This document shows, piece after piece, positions 16,377 to 26,214 of a DNA stretch of 64,000 nucleotides. The notes beneath the pieces were generated by a model. It saw only the letters and a program-made list of their open reading frames with translations, had not been told where the DNA came from and ran no database searches. The first letter of the stretch is position 1. Every line of letters begins with the position of its first letter. A program made the position numbers and the translations under genes. This DNA comes from Mesorhizobium sp. L-2-11 (lineage in GTDB: Bacteria > Pseudomonadota > Alphaproteobacteria > Rhizobiales > Rhizobiaceae): NCBI RefSeq assembly GCF_016756595.1, contig NZ_AP023257.1, positions 2,496,001 through 2,560,000 of the forward strand, written 5' to 3'.

Positions 16377-18803
16377 ATGAACGACGAGGCTCAGAAAACT
16401 GCGACCACAGCAGGTCGTTATCGGGTCGATCTCATGGACCGCTATTGGCGGGCCGCGAACTACATTTCGGTTGGCCAGATCTATCTGATGGACAATCCGC
16501 TGCTGCGCGAGCCGCTGAAGGCCGAACACGTCAAGCCGCGGCTGCTCGGCCATTGGGGCACGACGCCTGGCCTCAACTTCATCTACGTCCACCTGAACCG
16601 CGTCATCCGTCAACGCGGTCTCGACGTTCTGTTTATCTGCGGCCCGGGTCATGGCGGCCCGGCGATGGTCGCGAACACCTGGCTCGAGGGCAGCTACAGC
16701 GAGATCTATCCCGAAATCGGCGAGGGCGAAGACGGGTTGAGGGAACTTTTTCGGCAATTCTCCTTCCCCGGCGGCGTGCCGAGCCACGCTGCTCCGGAAA
16801 CGCCCGGCTCGATCCATGAAGGCGGAGAACTGGGATATGCGCTGGTCCATGCTTTCGGCGCGGCCTTCGACAATCCCGATCTGGTGGTCGCCTGCGTCGT
16901 CGGCGACGGCGAAGCGGAAACCGGTCCGCTCGCGGCGGCATGGCACTCCAACAAGTTCCTCAACCCGGCATCCGACGGCGCTGTCCTGCCGATCCTGCAT
17001 CTCAACGGCTACAAGATCGCCAACCCGACGATCCTTGCCCGCATGGATGACGTGGAATTGCGCGCCCTGTTCGCCGGCTATGGCTACGAACCTTTTTTCG
17101 TCGAAGGTCACGAGCCGGTTCCCATGCATCGGTTGATGGCGGCCAAGCTGGACACCGTGCTCGACAGAATCCGCTCGATCCAGGAGCGCGCCCGTACGCC
17201 GTTCTGGCAAGGAGAGCGTCCGCTGTGGCCGATGATCGTGCTGCGCAGCCCGAAGGGGTGGACCGGGCCGAAGGAGGTCGATGGCAAGAAGGTCGAGGAT
17301 TTCTGGCGCTCGCATCAAGTGCCGGTGTCGAACGCCCGCAGCAACGCGGGACACCGCAAGATCCTCGAAGACTGGATGCGGAGCTACGAACCGGAAAAGC
17401 TGTTCGACGACAGCGGGCGTCTTCTTCCAGAGCTGGCGGCGCTTGCGCCGACCGGATCCAAGCGCATGGGCGCAACCCCCTATGCCAATGGCGGACTGCT
17501 GAAGCGCGACCTCGTGCTTCCCGACTGGAAAAGCCTGACGCTCGATGTGCCGCGTCCAGGAGGTGCCAAAGCCGAGGCGACGCGGATTCTCGGAAGCTAT
17601 CTCCGCGACGTCATAAGCCTGAATGCGCAGGCCGGGAATTTCCGGCTGATGGGACCGGACGAGACATCCTCCAACCGCCTGGACGAGGTCTTCGAGGTAA
17701 CGGACCGGGTCTGGATGCAGCGGATCGAGCCCTATGACGTCGACCTCTCCCGGGACGGCCGCGTCATGGAAGTGCTCAGCGAGCATCTCTGCCAGGGATG
17801 GCTGGAGGGCTATCTGCTGACCGGCCGCCATGGCCTGTTCTCCTGTTACGAGGCGTTCATCCACATCGTCGATTCCATGGTCAACCAGCATGCGAAATGG
17901 CTGAAGACATCCCGCGAGCTTGCCTGGCGCGAGCCGATCGCTTCACTCAATTACCTGCTGACCTCGCATGTCTGGCGGCAGGATCACAACGGCTTCAGTC
18001 ATCAGGATCCTGGCTTTGCCGATTTTGTCGCCAATAAGAAGGCCGACACGGTCAGGCTCTATTTCCCGCCGGATACCAACACGCTGCTGTGGATCACCGA
18101 CCATTGCCTGAAAACCTACAACCGCATCAACGTCATCACCGCCGGCAAGCAGCCGGCGCCGCAATGGCTGTCCGTCGAAGACGCAGAAGCGCACTGCAGG
18201 GCGGGGGCGGGGACCTGGGAGTGGGCCGGGACGGTTGCCAAGGGCGAGGATTCGGATGTGGTCATGGCCTGCGCCGGCGACGTGCCGACACTGGAGACGC
18301 TCGCTGCCGCCGACATTCTGCGTTCGGCGCTTCCTGACCTGAAGGTTCGCGTCGTCAACGTCGTCGACCTGATGACGCTGCAGTCGAATTCAGAGCATCC
18401 GCATGGCCTGGCGGACGATGATTTCGATGCGCTGTTCACGAAGGCCAGGCCGGTCATCTTCGCCTATCACGGCTATCCCTATCTCATCCACCGCCTGACC
18501 TGCCGACGCGCCAACCATGACAACATGCACGTGCACGGCTTTCGCGAGGAAGGCACCACGACGACGCCGTTCGACATGGTCGTGCTCAATGAGCTCGACC
18601 GTTACCACCTGGTGCTCGCCGCCATCAAACACGTGCCTGGGCTCATCGAAGGGCGGCTCGCCGAACGGGCGAAAAATCTTGCCGCCGAACTTCACGGGAA
18701 GCTTGCCGAACACAAGGCTTACGTCCGCGAGCACGGCGAAGACATGCCCGAGATCCAGAACTGGAACTGGCCCGAGAACAGCGCGACGAAGGCTGGCGAT
18801 TGA
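16377..18803 (+). CDS. xfp: xylulose-5-phosphate/fructose-6-phosphate phosphoketolase
   Basis: An 808-residue thiamine-diphosphate enzyme, the usual length. Typical stretches are [71 protein letters not shown], the ThDP-binding [22 protein letters not shown], and [16 protein letters not shown]. It cleaves xylulose 5-phosphate (or fructose 6-phosphate) with phosphate to acetyl phosphate and an aldose phosphate in the cytosol. The next gene, acetate kinase, overlaps its stop, so acetyl phosphate would be turned directly into acetate and ATP. The ATG at 16377 is preceded by GGAG. Confidence 0.96.
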   Translation: MNDEAQKTATTAGRYRVDLMDRYWRAANYISVGQIYLMDNPLLREPLKAEHVKPRLLGHWGTTPGLNFIYVHLNRVIRQRGLDVLFICGPGHGGPAMVANTWLEGSYSEIYPEIGEGEDGLRELFRQFSFPGGVPSHAAPETPGSIHEGGELGYALVHAFGAAFDNPDLVVACVVGDGEAETGPLAAAWHSNKFLNPASDGAVLPILHLNGYKIANPTILARMDDVELRALFAGYGYEPFFVEGHEPVPMHRLMAAKLDTVLDRIRSIQERARTPFWQGERPLWPMIVLRSPKGWTGPKEVDGKKVEDFWRSHQVPVSNARSNAGHRKILEDWMRSYEPEKLFDDSGRLLPELAALAPTGSKRMGATPYANGGLLKRDLVLPDWKSLTLDVPRPGGAKAEATRILGSYLRDVISLNAQAGNFRLMGPDETSSNRLDEVFEVTDRVWMQRIEPYDVDLSRDGRVMEVLSEHLCQGWLEGYLLTGRHGLFSCYEAFIHIVDSMVNQHAKWLKTSRELAWREPIASLNYLLTSHVWRQDHNGFSHQDPGFADFVANKKADTVRLYFPPDTNTLLWITDHCLKTYNRINVITAGKQPAPQWLSVEDAEAHCRAGAGTWEWAGTVAKGEDSDVVMACAGDVPTLETLAAADILRSALPDLKVRVVNVVDLMTLQSNSEHPHGLADDDFDALFTKARPVIFAYHGYPYLIHRLTCRRANHDNMHVHGFREEGTTTTPFDMVVLNELDRYHLVLAAIKHVPGLIEGRLAERAKNLAAELHGKLAEHKAYVREHGEDMPEIQNWNWPENSATKAGD

Positions 18804-19975
18804 TGCGACAGGCAATCCTTGCACTGAACGCCGGCTCCTCCAGCATCAAGTTCGGACTATACGACCTTGAGCCGTCCGCCGAACTGCAACTCGTCTCGCG
18901 TGGCGCGCTGGATCTGGGCGATGCGCCGAGGCTCAGCGCGAAGGCGGCCGACGGAACAGTGCAGTGTGATCGGCGGCTTGCCGCAGACGCAGGCGATACG
19001 GGCATCGGCGATTTGCTTCGCTGGATCGAGAGCGAGCTTGGTGGCAGGAAACTGGTCGCCGCCGGTCACCGCATCGTGCATGGCGGGCGCGAGTTCGTCG
19101 AACCCGTCCGCCTGACGCCGGATGTGATCGCGGCGTTGGACAGGCTGACGCCGCTTGCGCCGCTGCACCAGCCCCGCAGTCTCGCGCCGATCCGCACACT
19201 TGCCGCGCTGCGGCCGGATCTGCCGCAGGTCGGCTGCTTCGACACAGCCTTCCATCAGACGATCGATCCGATCGTCAGCCGCTTCGCGCTACCGCGCAAA
19301 TACGATGCGCAAGGGATCCGCCGCTACGGGTTTCACGGTCTTTCCTACGAGTACATCGCCGGGCGGCTCAAGGCGATGTCGCCGGCGCTTGCAGCGAAGC
19401 GGACGATCGTCGCCCATCTCGGCAACGGGGCGAGCCTGTGCGCCATGCGCGACGGGAGGAGCTTCGACACGACAATGGGCTTTTCCGCGCTCGACGGGCT
19501 GGTCATGGGCACGCGTTGCGGCGCCATCGATCCGGGCGTGCTTTTGTACTTCGTCCTGGAAAGAGGCATCGCTGGAGAGGCTCTGCAGCACATGCTTTAT
19601 GAGGAATCCGGGCTGCTTGGAATATCCGGCATATCGGGCGACATGCGTACGCTGGAAGCGAGCGACAGCCCCCACGCCCGCGAAGCAGTAGAGCTTTTTG
19701 CCTTCAGGGCGGCACGGGAAGCTGCCGCGCTCGCCAATACGCTGGGCGGCCTCGAATGCCTGGTGTTCACCGCCGGCATCGGCGAGCGCTCGGCGCCGGT
19801 CCGCAAGGCAATATGCGAAAGGCTTGATTGGCTTGGCGTGGCGATCGACGAGCCAGCCAATGCCGCCCATGCCGAGATCATAAGCCGACCGAACAGCAAG
19901 GTCGAAATACGCGTCGTCGCGACCGACGAGGAGAGCATCATCGCCCGCCACACGCGCATGCAAGGGAATGCTTGA
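18803..19975 (+). CDS. ackA: acetate kinase
   Basis: A 390-residue protein with the acetate-kinase signatures LNAGSSSIKFGLY at the N-terminus, GHRIVHGGREF, RRYGFHGLSYEYI, HLGNGASLCAMRDGRSFDTTMGFS and VFTAGIGERS. It converts acetyl phosphate plus ADP to acetate plus ATP. Its ATG shares one base with the xfp stop (TGATG), so the pair is translationally coupled. The usual APLHNPPN motif reads APLHQPRS here, a variant I would not over-interpret. Confidence 0.95.
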   Translation: MRQAILALNAGSSSIKFGLYDLEPSAELQLVSRGALDLGDAPRLSAKAADGTVQCDRRLAADAGDTGIGDLLRWIESELGGRKLVAAGHRIVHGGREFVEPVRLTPDVIAALDRLTPLAPLHQPRSLAPIRTLAALRPDLPQVGCFDTAFHQTIDPIVSRFALPRKYDAQGIRRYGFHGLSYEYIAGRLKAMSPALAAKRTIVAHLGNGASLCAMRDGRSFDTTMGFSALDGLVMGTRCGAIDPGVLLYFVLERGIAGEALQHMLYEESGLLGISGISGDMRTLEASDSPHAREAVELFAFRAAREAAALANTLGGLECLVFTAGIGERSAPVRKAICERLDWLGVAIDEPANAAHAEIISRPNSKVEIRVVATDEESIIARHTRMQGNA

Positions 19976-20007
19976 TAAAGCAATCAACGGCGCGTTTTCC
20001 ATGGGAA

Positions 20008-20032
20008 GGAACCCTGCGCGGCCGCGACCGTT
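20008..20032 (+). promoter_or_regulatory. EcfG-type promoter (full consensus) for the DUF883 gene
   Basis: GGAAC (20008-20012), 16 bases, CGTT (20029-20032): a full match to the published EcfG consensus, ending 45 bases before the next start codon. Confidence 0.65.
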
Positions 20033-20077
20033 CCCTGTTTCTAAAGCCCTGTCTCTGATATTAAAAGGAGAGATCCA

Positions 20078-20413
20078 ATGGCCGAAACCGCGAACACCGC
20101 AGGCGCCTCAAAGGCGGCAAACGACGCGCAGGAGGCGATGAAGAAACAGATCGCTGAACTTCGTCGCGAAATCACCAAAATAAATCGGACCCTTTCCGAC
20201 CGCGCCGAGGAGGCACAGGGCTGGTACGAGAGCGCCGCCGAACGGGCGTCGCGCGCAGCCCAGCAATTGCGTAGCCAGGCACACACCGTGACTGAAACCG
20301 TCCAGCAGAACCCTGGCACGATCTCTACGGCGATGATGCTTGGCGGCGTGCTCGGCGTTCTCTTGGGAATTGTCATCGCAAAGAGCTCCGAGCCTGAACG
20401 GCGGTGGTTCTAG
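20078..20413 (+). CDS. ElaB/YqjD/DUF883-like membrane-anchored protein
   Basis: A 111-residue protein. It has a long amphipathic helix (QEAMKKQIAELRREITKINRTL), then VTETVQQNPGTISTAMMLGG and a single C-terminal membrane helix (GVLGVLLGIVIAKSS). This is the layout of DUF883 proteins, which in E. coli (ElaB, YqjD) are tail-anchored, stress-induced and ribosome-associated. AAAAGGAGAG sits six bases upstream. A full EcfG-type promoter precedes it, in line with the stress regulation known for the family. Confidence 0.85.
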   Translation: MAETANTAGASKAANDAQEAMKKQIAELRREITKINRTLSDRAEEAQGWYESAAERASRAAQQLRSQAHTVTETVQQNPGTISTAMMLGGVLGVLLGIVIAKSSEPERRWF

Positions 20414-20460
20414 GGGCAGATCACCACCTGGCGGTGCCGAGGCCGACTTCGGCATCGAGC

Positions 20461-21509
20461 TAGAGCGGGATGAGATTTATGGGAGTCGTGGGATTCCCAA
20501 ATCAGCGATGATCTGATTCAACCTTGCTGCTGGGCAGGAGGCCAGCATTGATGGTTGGATATTCAATGGACCTGCGCGAACGGGTTGTTGCGGCGGTCAA
20601 GGTTGAAGGGCTTTCGCGGCGCGCGGCGGCTGCTCGATTTGGCGTCAGCTACAGCGCGGCGATCGAGTGGCTGAAGCGGGTGGAACAGACGGGGAGCGTG
20701 GCGCCCCGCCAAGTGGGCGGCTACAAGCCGAAGAAGATATCGGGAGCGTGGCGCGACTGGCTTGTCGAGCGCTGCCGGGAGAAGGACTTCACCTTGCGCG
20801 GGCTTGTGGCCGAACTTGGCGAGCGTGGCCTGAAGGTTGACTACCGCTCGGTGTGGGAGTTCGTGCACGCCGAGAAGCTGTCTCACAAAAAAAGACGCTG
20901 ATCGCCGCCGAGCAAGATCGTCCCGATGTTGCGCGCCGACGGAGGCAATGGGTTCTGTATCAGGACCGGATCGACCCCGCCCGCCTGGTGTTCATCGACG
21001 AGACCTGGACCAAGACCAACATGGCCCCGCTCAGGGGTTGGGCACCGGTCGGACAGCGGATCAAGGCCAAAGTTCCCAATGGCCACTGGAAGACAATGAC
21101 CTTTCTGGCTGCGCTGCGTCATGATCGCGTCGAAGCGCCCTGGCTCATCGACGGGCCGATCAACGGCGAGAGGTTCCTCCTCTATGTCGAGAAGGTTCTC
21201 GTGCCCACTCTCCAGCCGGGCGACATCGTTGTGATGGACAATCTCGGCAGCCACAAAGGCAAGGCCGTGCGTCGCGCCATCCGAAAGGCCGGCGCGAGGC
21301 TCTTCTTCCTGCCGAAATACTCGCCTGACCTCAATCCGATCGAACAGCTCTTCGCCAAGCTCAAGCACTGGCTGCGAAAGGCCGCAAAGCGCACCGTTGA
21401 AACGGTCTGCAACGCCATCGGCCAGATTCTCAACCGCGTCACACCGCTCGAGTGCTCAAATTACTTCGCAAACTCAGGCTATGACCGCAGGTAATCTCAT
21501 CCCGCTCTA
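20461..21509 (+). mobile_element. IS630-family insertion sequence, copy 1
   Basis: The ends are inverted: TAGAGCGGGATGAGATT on the left and its complement at the right end. The element is flanked by TA (20461-20462 and 21508-21509) within CTAG, as expected for IS630-family insertion at TA. It is about 1.05 kb long and carries a two-frame transposase. Copy 2 (61732-62780) has the same length and I saw no difference in the stretches compared. Confidence 0.93.
20551..21494 (+). CDS. IS630 family transposase, made by -1 frameshift
   Basis: The first frame starts at 20551 ([23 protein letters not shown] nine bases before) and encodes the helix-turn-helix half up to LSHKKRR, stopping at 20901. The second frame carries the catalytic half with all three DDE residues: [17 protein letters not shown] and [17 protein letters not shown]. 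The frames join at a run of seven A (20887-20893, CAC AAA AAA AGA) where a -1 slip gives a single product of about 314 residues. A-rich slip sites are known in this family. The fusion is inferred from the frames, not shown. Confidence 0.9.
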
Positions 21510-21582
21510 GTGGTCCAGGAGGTCGCCGGCTGCGCCGGCGATCAGGTCCCGCGCATGTTCCCTCAGGCAGGCCGTAAAGCAC

Positions 21583-23094
21583 CTACGATACGCCGCCGCA
21601 GCTAGTTGCCTCCTCGTAAGCGCCTCGAAGGAGCTTTATCCCTCTGTGAATCTGGCTCTCGGTCAGACTTGCGTATCCCATCACCAGGCCGAAGCAACTC
21701 CGATCCAATGCCGGATCAAAGTAATGAGGCGATATGGAGTAGATGCCAACTCCGAGCGCGCCGGCTTTCTCGATGAATGATGCCGCCATAGCGGGCGGCA
21801 TGTCGGCGAACCAGGCGACGACGTGCAGACCGGCCTCAGCGCCTTCGACCCGAACGAGATCGCGGAATTCAGCCTGCAGAGCGTCGAGGAGCGCTGCACG
21901 TCGGCGGGCATTTTGACGCCGGGCCTTGCGCACGTGAGCTTCGTAGGCGCCGGACTCCACCAGGGTCGCGAGCGCCTCCTGTTCGAGGCTGGGGGCATGC
22001 CTGTCCGTCAGGCGCTTGGCGTGGGCGAAAACCTCCTGCAACTCACGCGGAACGACGACGTAGCCGATCCGCAGCAACGGCGACAGTGTCTTCGAAACCG
22101 TACCGATATAGATGACGTTCGACGCGCCTCCCAGCGCGCGAAGCGGCGGTATCGGGTTCATGTCGAATCGATATTCGCTGTCGTAGTCGTCCTCGACGAT
22201 GTATGCCCGCTCCTCTTTCGCCCATCCTAGCAGTTGCTGGCGTCGCCCCATCGACATTACGCTGCCCAAAGGAAACTGATGTGAAGGCGTGACGTAGGCC
22301 AGCCGCGCGCCGACATCCGCCAACAGGTCCGCCCTGATGCCTTCGGCGTCGACCTCCACCGGGGTGGCGATGGCTCCTGTCATCTCGAAGACGCTTCGTG
22401 CCATCGGGTAGCAGGGCTCTTCGATGGCGAAGCCGTCGCCCTCATCGAGAAGCAGGCGGGCGCAGAGATCCAGTCCCTGCTGAGAGCCGTTGACGACGAC
22501 GATCTCGCCGACCTCGCACCTGATGCTGCGCGCTCGCCATAGATAGCCCTGCAGGGCCGCACGCAGGCGGATCGAGCCACAGGGGTCGCCATAGGACAGT
22601 TTTTGCGGCCGTCCCAGCGCAGCGTCGTTCATGGCCCTTCGCCAGGCAAGGGTCGGGAAGTCAGAGGCCGACATGTCGCCATAACGGAAGTCGGCGACGA
22701 GCTTCTCCGACGCAACCCGCATCGGGATGGCTCGGGATCGAAGCCTTTCTGCGAAAGCGGAGAGGCCGTGTGGTTCTGCGGCTGTATGAACGAGGTCTCC
22801 CGGCTCGCTGTGCGCGATCTTGATGGCCACCCGTGGCCGAGCGCCATGGCGAATTACCACGAACCCCTCGGCGGCGAGCTGTTCGTAAGCGGACGTCACA
22901 GTCGTTCGCGAGACGCCAAGCTCGACCGCCAGTGCACGAGCCGACGGAAGCACGTCTCCGCGGCAGTAGACCTCTGCCACGATCTGTTCCCGCAGGCTCT
23001 CATAGATCCCGCGCGCGCCCAGTCCCGAGGACGAATTTTTCGATGACGAATTTCCCAACGGCGAATTCTGCTTGCGGGGCGATAACTGGACCAT
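21583..23094 (-). CDS. MocR/GabR-type transcriptional regulator (GntR helix-turn-helix plus aminotransferase domain)
   Basis: A 503-residue protein. A winged GntR helix-turn-helix at about residues 27-95 (GDVLPSARALAVELGVSRTTVTSAYEQLAAEGF) is followed by a fold-type I aminotransferase domain. That domain has the PLP-contacting EDDYDSEYRF and the lysine in GTVSKTLSPLLRIGYVV, so PLP or an aldimine is the expected co-effector. It is divergent from a LysE exporter gene with 169 bases between them, and repeats of AACTGG/CCAGTT lie in that gap. The likely targets are its own promoter and the adjacent exporter/DapA-like genes; the effector is probably an amino acid or amine. Confidence 0.9.
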   Translation of the reverse strand: MVQLSPRKQNSPLGNSSSKNSSSGLGARGIYESLREQIVAEVYCRGDVLPSARALAVELGVSRTTVTSAYEQLAAEGFVVIRHGARPRVAIKIAHSEPGDLVHTAAEPHGLSAFAERLRSRAIPMRVASEKLVADFRYGDMSASDFPTLAWRRAMNDAALGRPQKLSYGDPCGSIRLRAALQGYLWRARSIRCEVGEIVVVNGSQQGLDLCARLLLDEGDGFAIEEPCYPMARSVFEMTGAIATPVEVDAEGIRADLLADVGARLAYVTPSHQFPLGSVMSMGRRQQLLGWAKEERAYIVEDDYDSEYRFDMNPIPPLRALGGASNVIYIGTVSKTLSPLLRIGYVVVPRELQEVFAHAKRLTDRHAPSLEQEALATLVESGAYEAHVRKARRQNARRRAALLDALQAEFRDLVRVEGAEAGLHVVAWFADMPPAMAASFIEKAGALGVGIYSISPHYFDPALDRSCFGLVMGYASLTESQIHRGIKLLRGAYEEATSCGGVS

Positions 23095-23169
23095 CGCGAT
23101 TACCCAAATGAAGACATTTCGTTGAACCAGACATTACCTTGAAAATCAGCCAGGCAAACCCTCGATGGC

Positions 23170-23219
23170 AACTGGACCACCACTTTTTATCAAGAACTGG
23201 TTCTAGCCCAGGGCCAGTT
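23170..23219. promoter_or_regulatory. candidate MocR-regulator operator (AACTGG direct repeats plus inverted CCAGTT)
   Basis: AACTGG at 23170-23175 and 23195-23200, 25 bp apart, and the inverted form CCAGTT at 23214-23219, in the gap between the MocR gene and the LysE gene. GabR/TauR/PdxR-type regulators often use mixed direct and inverted half-sites. The match is by pattern only. Confidence 0.4.
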
Positions 23220-23263
23220 ATGCGTGTATCTATGACGCCAGTTTGCACCTGCCGAGAAGTAAA

Positions 23264-23899
23264 ATGCTGGCCGACCAATTCATCATCGTCTTTACCGCCT
23301 ACGTCATCGCTGCCGGCAGTCCCGGGCCGAGCAATATGCGCATCATGGCCGTCGCCATGAACGACGGCCGCGGGGCGGCGCTGGCAATCGCCTCTGGCGT
23401 CGTCAGCGGCTCGATCTTTTGGGGCCTGATGGCGGCGACAGGGGTCTCGGCGATCCTCAGCCGATACGCTCAGGCTCTCGTGGTCCTGCAGCTGCTCGGA
23501 GGCCTGTATCTTCTGTATCTTCTCTATCTCGCCTTCACAGCGGGCAAGGCTGCGCTTTCTTCGGACAAGGATCGGCTTCACCCGACCAACGAACGGAAGG
23601 CGACCGCGGCCACTCTCTACAAGCGCGGACTGCTAATGCATCTCACCAATCCGAAATCGATCCTGGCATGGATCGCGCTGATGACGCTGGGACTCGGGCC
23701 CGGGTCGTCGTCGCATACGGTTCTCGTGATCCTCGCGGGCTGCGCGGTGCTGAGCGTCACCATCTTCTGCGGCTACGCGATCGTCTTTTCGACCGCTCCC
23801 ATGATCGCCCTGTATCGGCGGGCGCGGCGCTGGATCGAAGGCACGCTGGCGGTATTCTTCGGATTTGCCGGGCTAAAACTTCTCCTGACCCGCATCTGA
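23264..23899 (+). CDS. LysE/RhtB family amino-acid exporter
   Basis: A 211-residue inner-membrane protein with about five to six hydrophobic segments. The family motif SPGPSN is near residue 21, and LLMHLTNPKSILAWIA in the middle is the conserved NPK region. It is expected to export an amino acid or derivative. The ATG at 23264 is used; the ribosome site is weak (GAGAAG). It is the first gene of a plus-strand run divergent from the MocR regulator, with 11 bases to the next gene. Confidence 0.88.
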   Translation: MLADQFIIVFTAYVIAAGSPGPSNMRIMAVAMNDGRGAALAIASGVVSGSIFWGLMAATGVSAILSRYAQALVVLQLLGGLYLLYLLYLAFTAGKAALSSDKDRLHPTNERKATAATLYKRGLLMHLTNPKSILAWIALMTLGLGPGSSSHTVLVILAGCAVLSVTIFCGYAIVFSTAPMIALYRRARRWIEGTLAVFFGFAGLKLLLTRI

Positions 23900-23910
23900 A
23901 AGGTTCCTTC

Positions 23911-24831
23911 ATGTCACTCTTCCAAGGCCTTTCAGCCTTCCCGATCACCCCGGCGGACGCTTCCGGCAGGCTCGACACCGCCGCCCTCGCGCGCCTGCTA
24001 AAGAACATCGAGGAGGCGAGAGCGGACTCCATCGGATTGCTCGGAAGTACCGGCGGCTACGCTTTCCTCACGCGACAAGAGCGTCGACGCGCGGTCGAAA
24101 CGGCAATGGACTCGGTCGGCGGCAAAATCCCGGTTATCGTCGGCGTCGGAGCGATCCGGACCAGCGATGCGGTGGACCTTGCCCGTGACGCGAAGGCTGC
24201 GGGCGCCGACGGCCTGCTCCTGGCTCCGGTTTCCTATACGCCGCTCTTCGACGACGAGGTCTTCGAACACTTCGCCGCAGTCGCAGACGCGGGGCAACTC
24301 CCGCTTTGCATCTACAACAATCCCGGCACAACCAGGTTCACCTTCAGCCTGGACCTCATTTCCCGCTTGTCGAAGGTGGCGAGCATCGAAGCCGTAAAAA
24401 TGCCTTTGCCGTCCGGTGGTGACTTCGCGTCCGAACTGGCTTCCCTTCGGTCTGCGACCGGGCCGGCATTCAAGATCGGCTACAGCGGCGACTGGGGCGG
24501 CGCGCCTGCGCTGCTCGCCGGGGGCGACGCCTGGTATTCCGTCGTCGCAGGACTTCTGCCGTCACAGGCCCTGGCCCTGACGCGAGCTGCGCAAGCCGGG
24601 GACGCCGCGACCGTCGAGCGATTTGACGCCGCCTTCGGACCGCTTTGGGCGCTGTTCAAGGAATTCGGCAGTTTTAGGGTGATGTATGTCGTCGCCAGGC
24701 TGCTGAACCTCTGCGACGTCGATCCGCCACGCCCCGTCCTCGCGCTGAAGGACGAGGCACGGCAGCGCGTCGCCGCCGCTCTCGACCATCTCGATGCGGT
24801 TTTCTCCGCTGGTTGCATGCAACCTCGATAG
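23911..24831 (+). CDS. dihydrodipicolinate synthase-family aldolase (DapA-like), substrate unknown
   Basis: A 306-residue TIM-barrel protein of the N-acetylneuraminate lyase/DapA family. The Tyr in CIYNNPGTT and the Schiff-base lysine in IEAVKMPLPSG are present. The loop that reads GTTGE in true DapA reads GSTGGYAFLT here, so a different 2-oxo acid substrate is likely. It lies between two LysE-family exporters and downstream of a MocR regulator, which suggests catabolism or detoxification of an amino-acid-like compound rather than lysine synthesis. It starts 11 bases after the upstream stop. Confidence 0.88.
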   Translation: MSLFQGLSAFPITPADASGRLDTAALARLLKNIEEARADSIGLLGSTGGYAFLTRQERRRAVETAMDSVGGKIPVIVGVGAIRTSDAVDLARDAKAAGADGLLLAPVSYTPLFDDEVFEHFAAVADAGQLPLCIYNNPGTTRFTFSLDLISRLSKVASIEAVKMPLPSGGDFASELASLRSATGPAFKIGYSGDWGGAPALLAGGDAWYSVVAGLLPSQALALTRAAQAGDAATVERFDAAFGPLWALFKEFGSFRVMYVVARLLNLCDVDPPRPVLALKDEARQRVAAALDHLDAVFSAGCMQPR

Positions 24832-24854
24832 TCAGTCTTCATCGGGATATTTTC

Positions 24855-25496
24855 ATGCTGGATTCCAACGCCTTCACCGTCTACCTGTTCACGGCATTCC
24901 TGCTGGCGATTACTCCGGGTCCGGGGATTTTCTACGTCGCCGCGCGAACCCTTTCCGGCGGTCGCTCGGAAGGAATCGCTTCGAGCCTTGGCAATGGTTT
25001 TGGTGGGCTGTTTCATGTTGTAGCCGGCGGCCTTGGCGTCTCGGCGATCGTGCTGGCAAGCGCCGAATTGTTCACGGCACTCAAGGTGGTCGGCGCGCTC
25101 TATCTGGTCTGGATGGGATACCGAACCATTCGCCATGCCAGGCTCGACTACAAGTCGCTGGCTCATTCGGAGCCGCCCGTCGGCACGATGCGGGCCTTCA
25201 GGGATGGCGTTCTTGTCGAAGTGATGAACCCGAAGACGGCCGCATTCTTCCTCGCCTTCATTCCCCAGTTTGTCGATACAGCGTCGGATCACGTTGTTCT
25301 GCAGTTCCTGGCCCTCGGCGCCATCTCGGTTGCCCTTAACACGCTCGCCGATATTGTCGTGGCGTTTGCAGCCGGAAGACTCCGCGATGGTGCGGCGTCC
25401 CGTGCGAATCTCGTTCGCCGTCTTCGTGAAGGCTCGGGCGGCGCCATGATCATGCTTGGATGTGGGCTGCTGCTGGCAAAGCGCCCGGTTGTATGA
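24855..25496 (+). CDS. LysE/RhtB family amino-acid exporter (second)
   Basis: A 213-residue inner-membrane protein with the family motif ITPGPGIFYVAARTL near the N-terminus and VEVMNPKTAAFFLAFIPQF in the middle. It is clearly diverged from the exporter at 23264, so this is not a recent duplication. It follows the DapA-like gene by 23 bases in the same direction and probably belongs to the same MocR-controlled unit. Confidence 0.88.
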   Translation: MLDSNAFTVYLFTAFLLAITPGPGIFYVAARTLSGGRSEGIASSLGNGFGGLFHVVAGGLGVSAIVLASAELFTALKVVGALYLVWMGYRTIRHARLDYKSLAHSEPPVGTMRAFRDGVLVEVMNPKTAAFFLAFIPQFVDTASDHVVLQFLALGAISVALNTLADIVVAFAAGRLRDGAASRANLVRRLREGSGGAMIMLGCGLLLAKRPVV

Positions 25497-25536
25497 CCGG
25501 ATCGGCCGGCGATACAACCAACTGACGGAGAAGAAT

Positions 25537-26178
25537 ATGCGGCAAGCGTTGATTGTATGGGGCGGATGGGATGGACACGAGCCAGAAGAAGGTGCGCGCG
25601 TCGTCAAGGCGATGCTCGAAGAGGAAGGGTTTGGGGTGCGCGTCGAAACCACGACCGAGATATTCGCCGACCCTGCGATCGCCGATCTGAGCCTGATTGT
25701 CCCGATCTACACGATGGCCAAGCTTGCGAAGAACGAGGAGCTCAACCTGACAAAGGCGGTCGAAGGCGGTGTCGGCCTTGGCGGCTATCACGGCGGCATG
25801 TGCGATGCCTTTCGTCAAGCCACGGAATACCAGTTCATGTGTGGCGGCCAGTGGGTGGCTCACCCGGGCAACATCATCGACTACCGGGTCGACATCACCA
25901 GGCGAGACGATCCGATTATGAACGGCATCGATGATTTCTCGTACCGTTCCGAGCAGTACTACATGCATGTCGATCCATCGAACGAGGTGCTGGCGACCAC
26001 CACCTTTTCCGGCGAGCACGCGTCCTGGATAGAGGGCGTGGTCATGCCGGTCGTCTGGAAGCGCCGGCACGGCAAGGGAAAGGTGTTCTATTCGGCGCTC
26101 GGCCACGCCGCCAAGGAGTTCGCGGTGCCGCAGATGCGAACGATATTTCGTCGCGGCCTGCTGTGGGCGGCGCGCTGA
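25537..26178 (+). CDS. ThuA domain protein (trehalose-utilisation type)
   Basis: A 213-residue cytosolic protein with a glutamine-amidotransferase-like fold of the ThuA family: MRQALIVWGGWDGHEP, VGLGGYHGGMCDAFR, QWVAHPGN, EQYYMHVDPSNEVLATT and GHAAKEF. In Sinorhizobium ThuA acts in trehalose use; short ThuA proteins such as this are usually encoded with sugar dehydrogenases and transporters, which are not adjacent here. GGAGAAG lies five bases before the ATG at 25537. It may be co-transcribed with the exporter 40 bases upstream. Confidence 0.87.
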   Translation: MRQALIVWGGWDGHEPEEGARVVKAMLEEEGFGVRVETTTEIFADPAIADLSLIVPIYTMAKLAKNEELNLTKAVEGGVGLGGYHGGMCDAFRQATEYQFMCGGQWVAHPGNIIDYRVDITRRDDPIMNGIDDFSYRSEQYYMHVDPSNEVLATTTFSGEHASWIEGVVMPVVWKRRHGKGKVFYSALGHAAKEFAVPQMRTIFRRGLLWAAR

Positions 26179-26214
26179 GCCTTACCGGAGCAAATGCCCG
26201 AACGCGCCGTCGCA

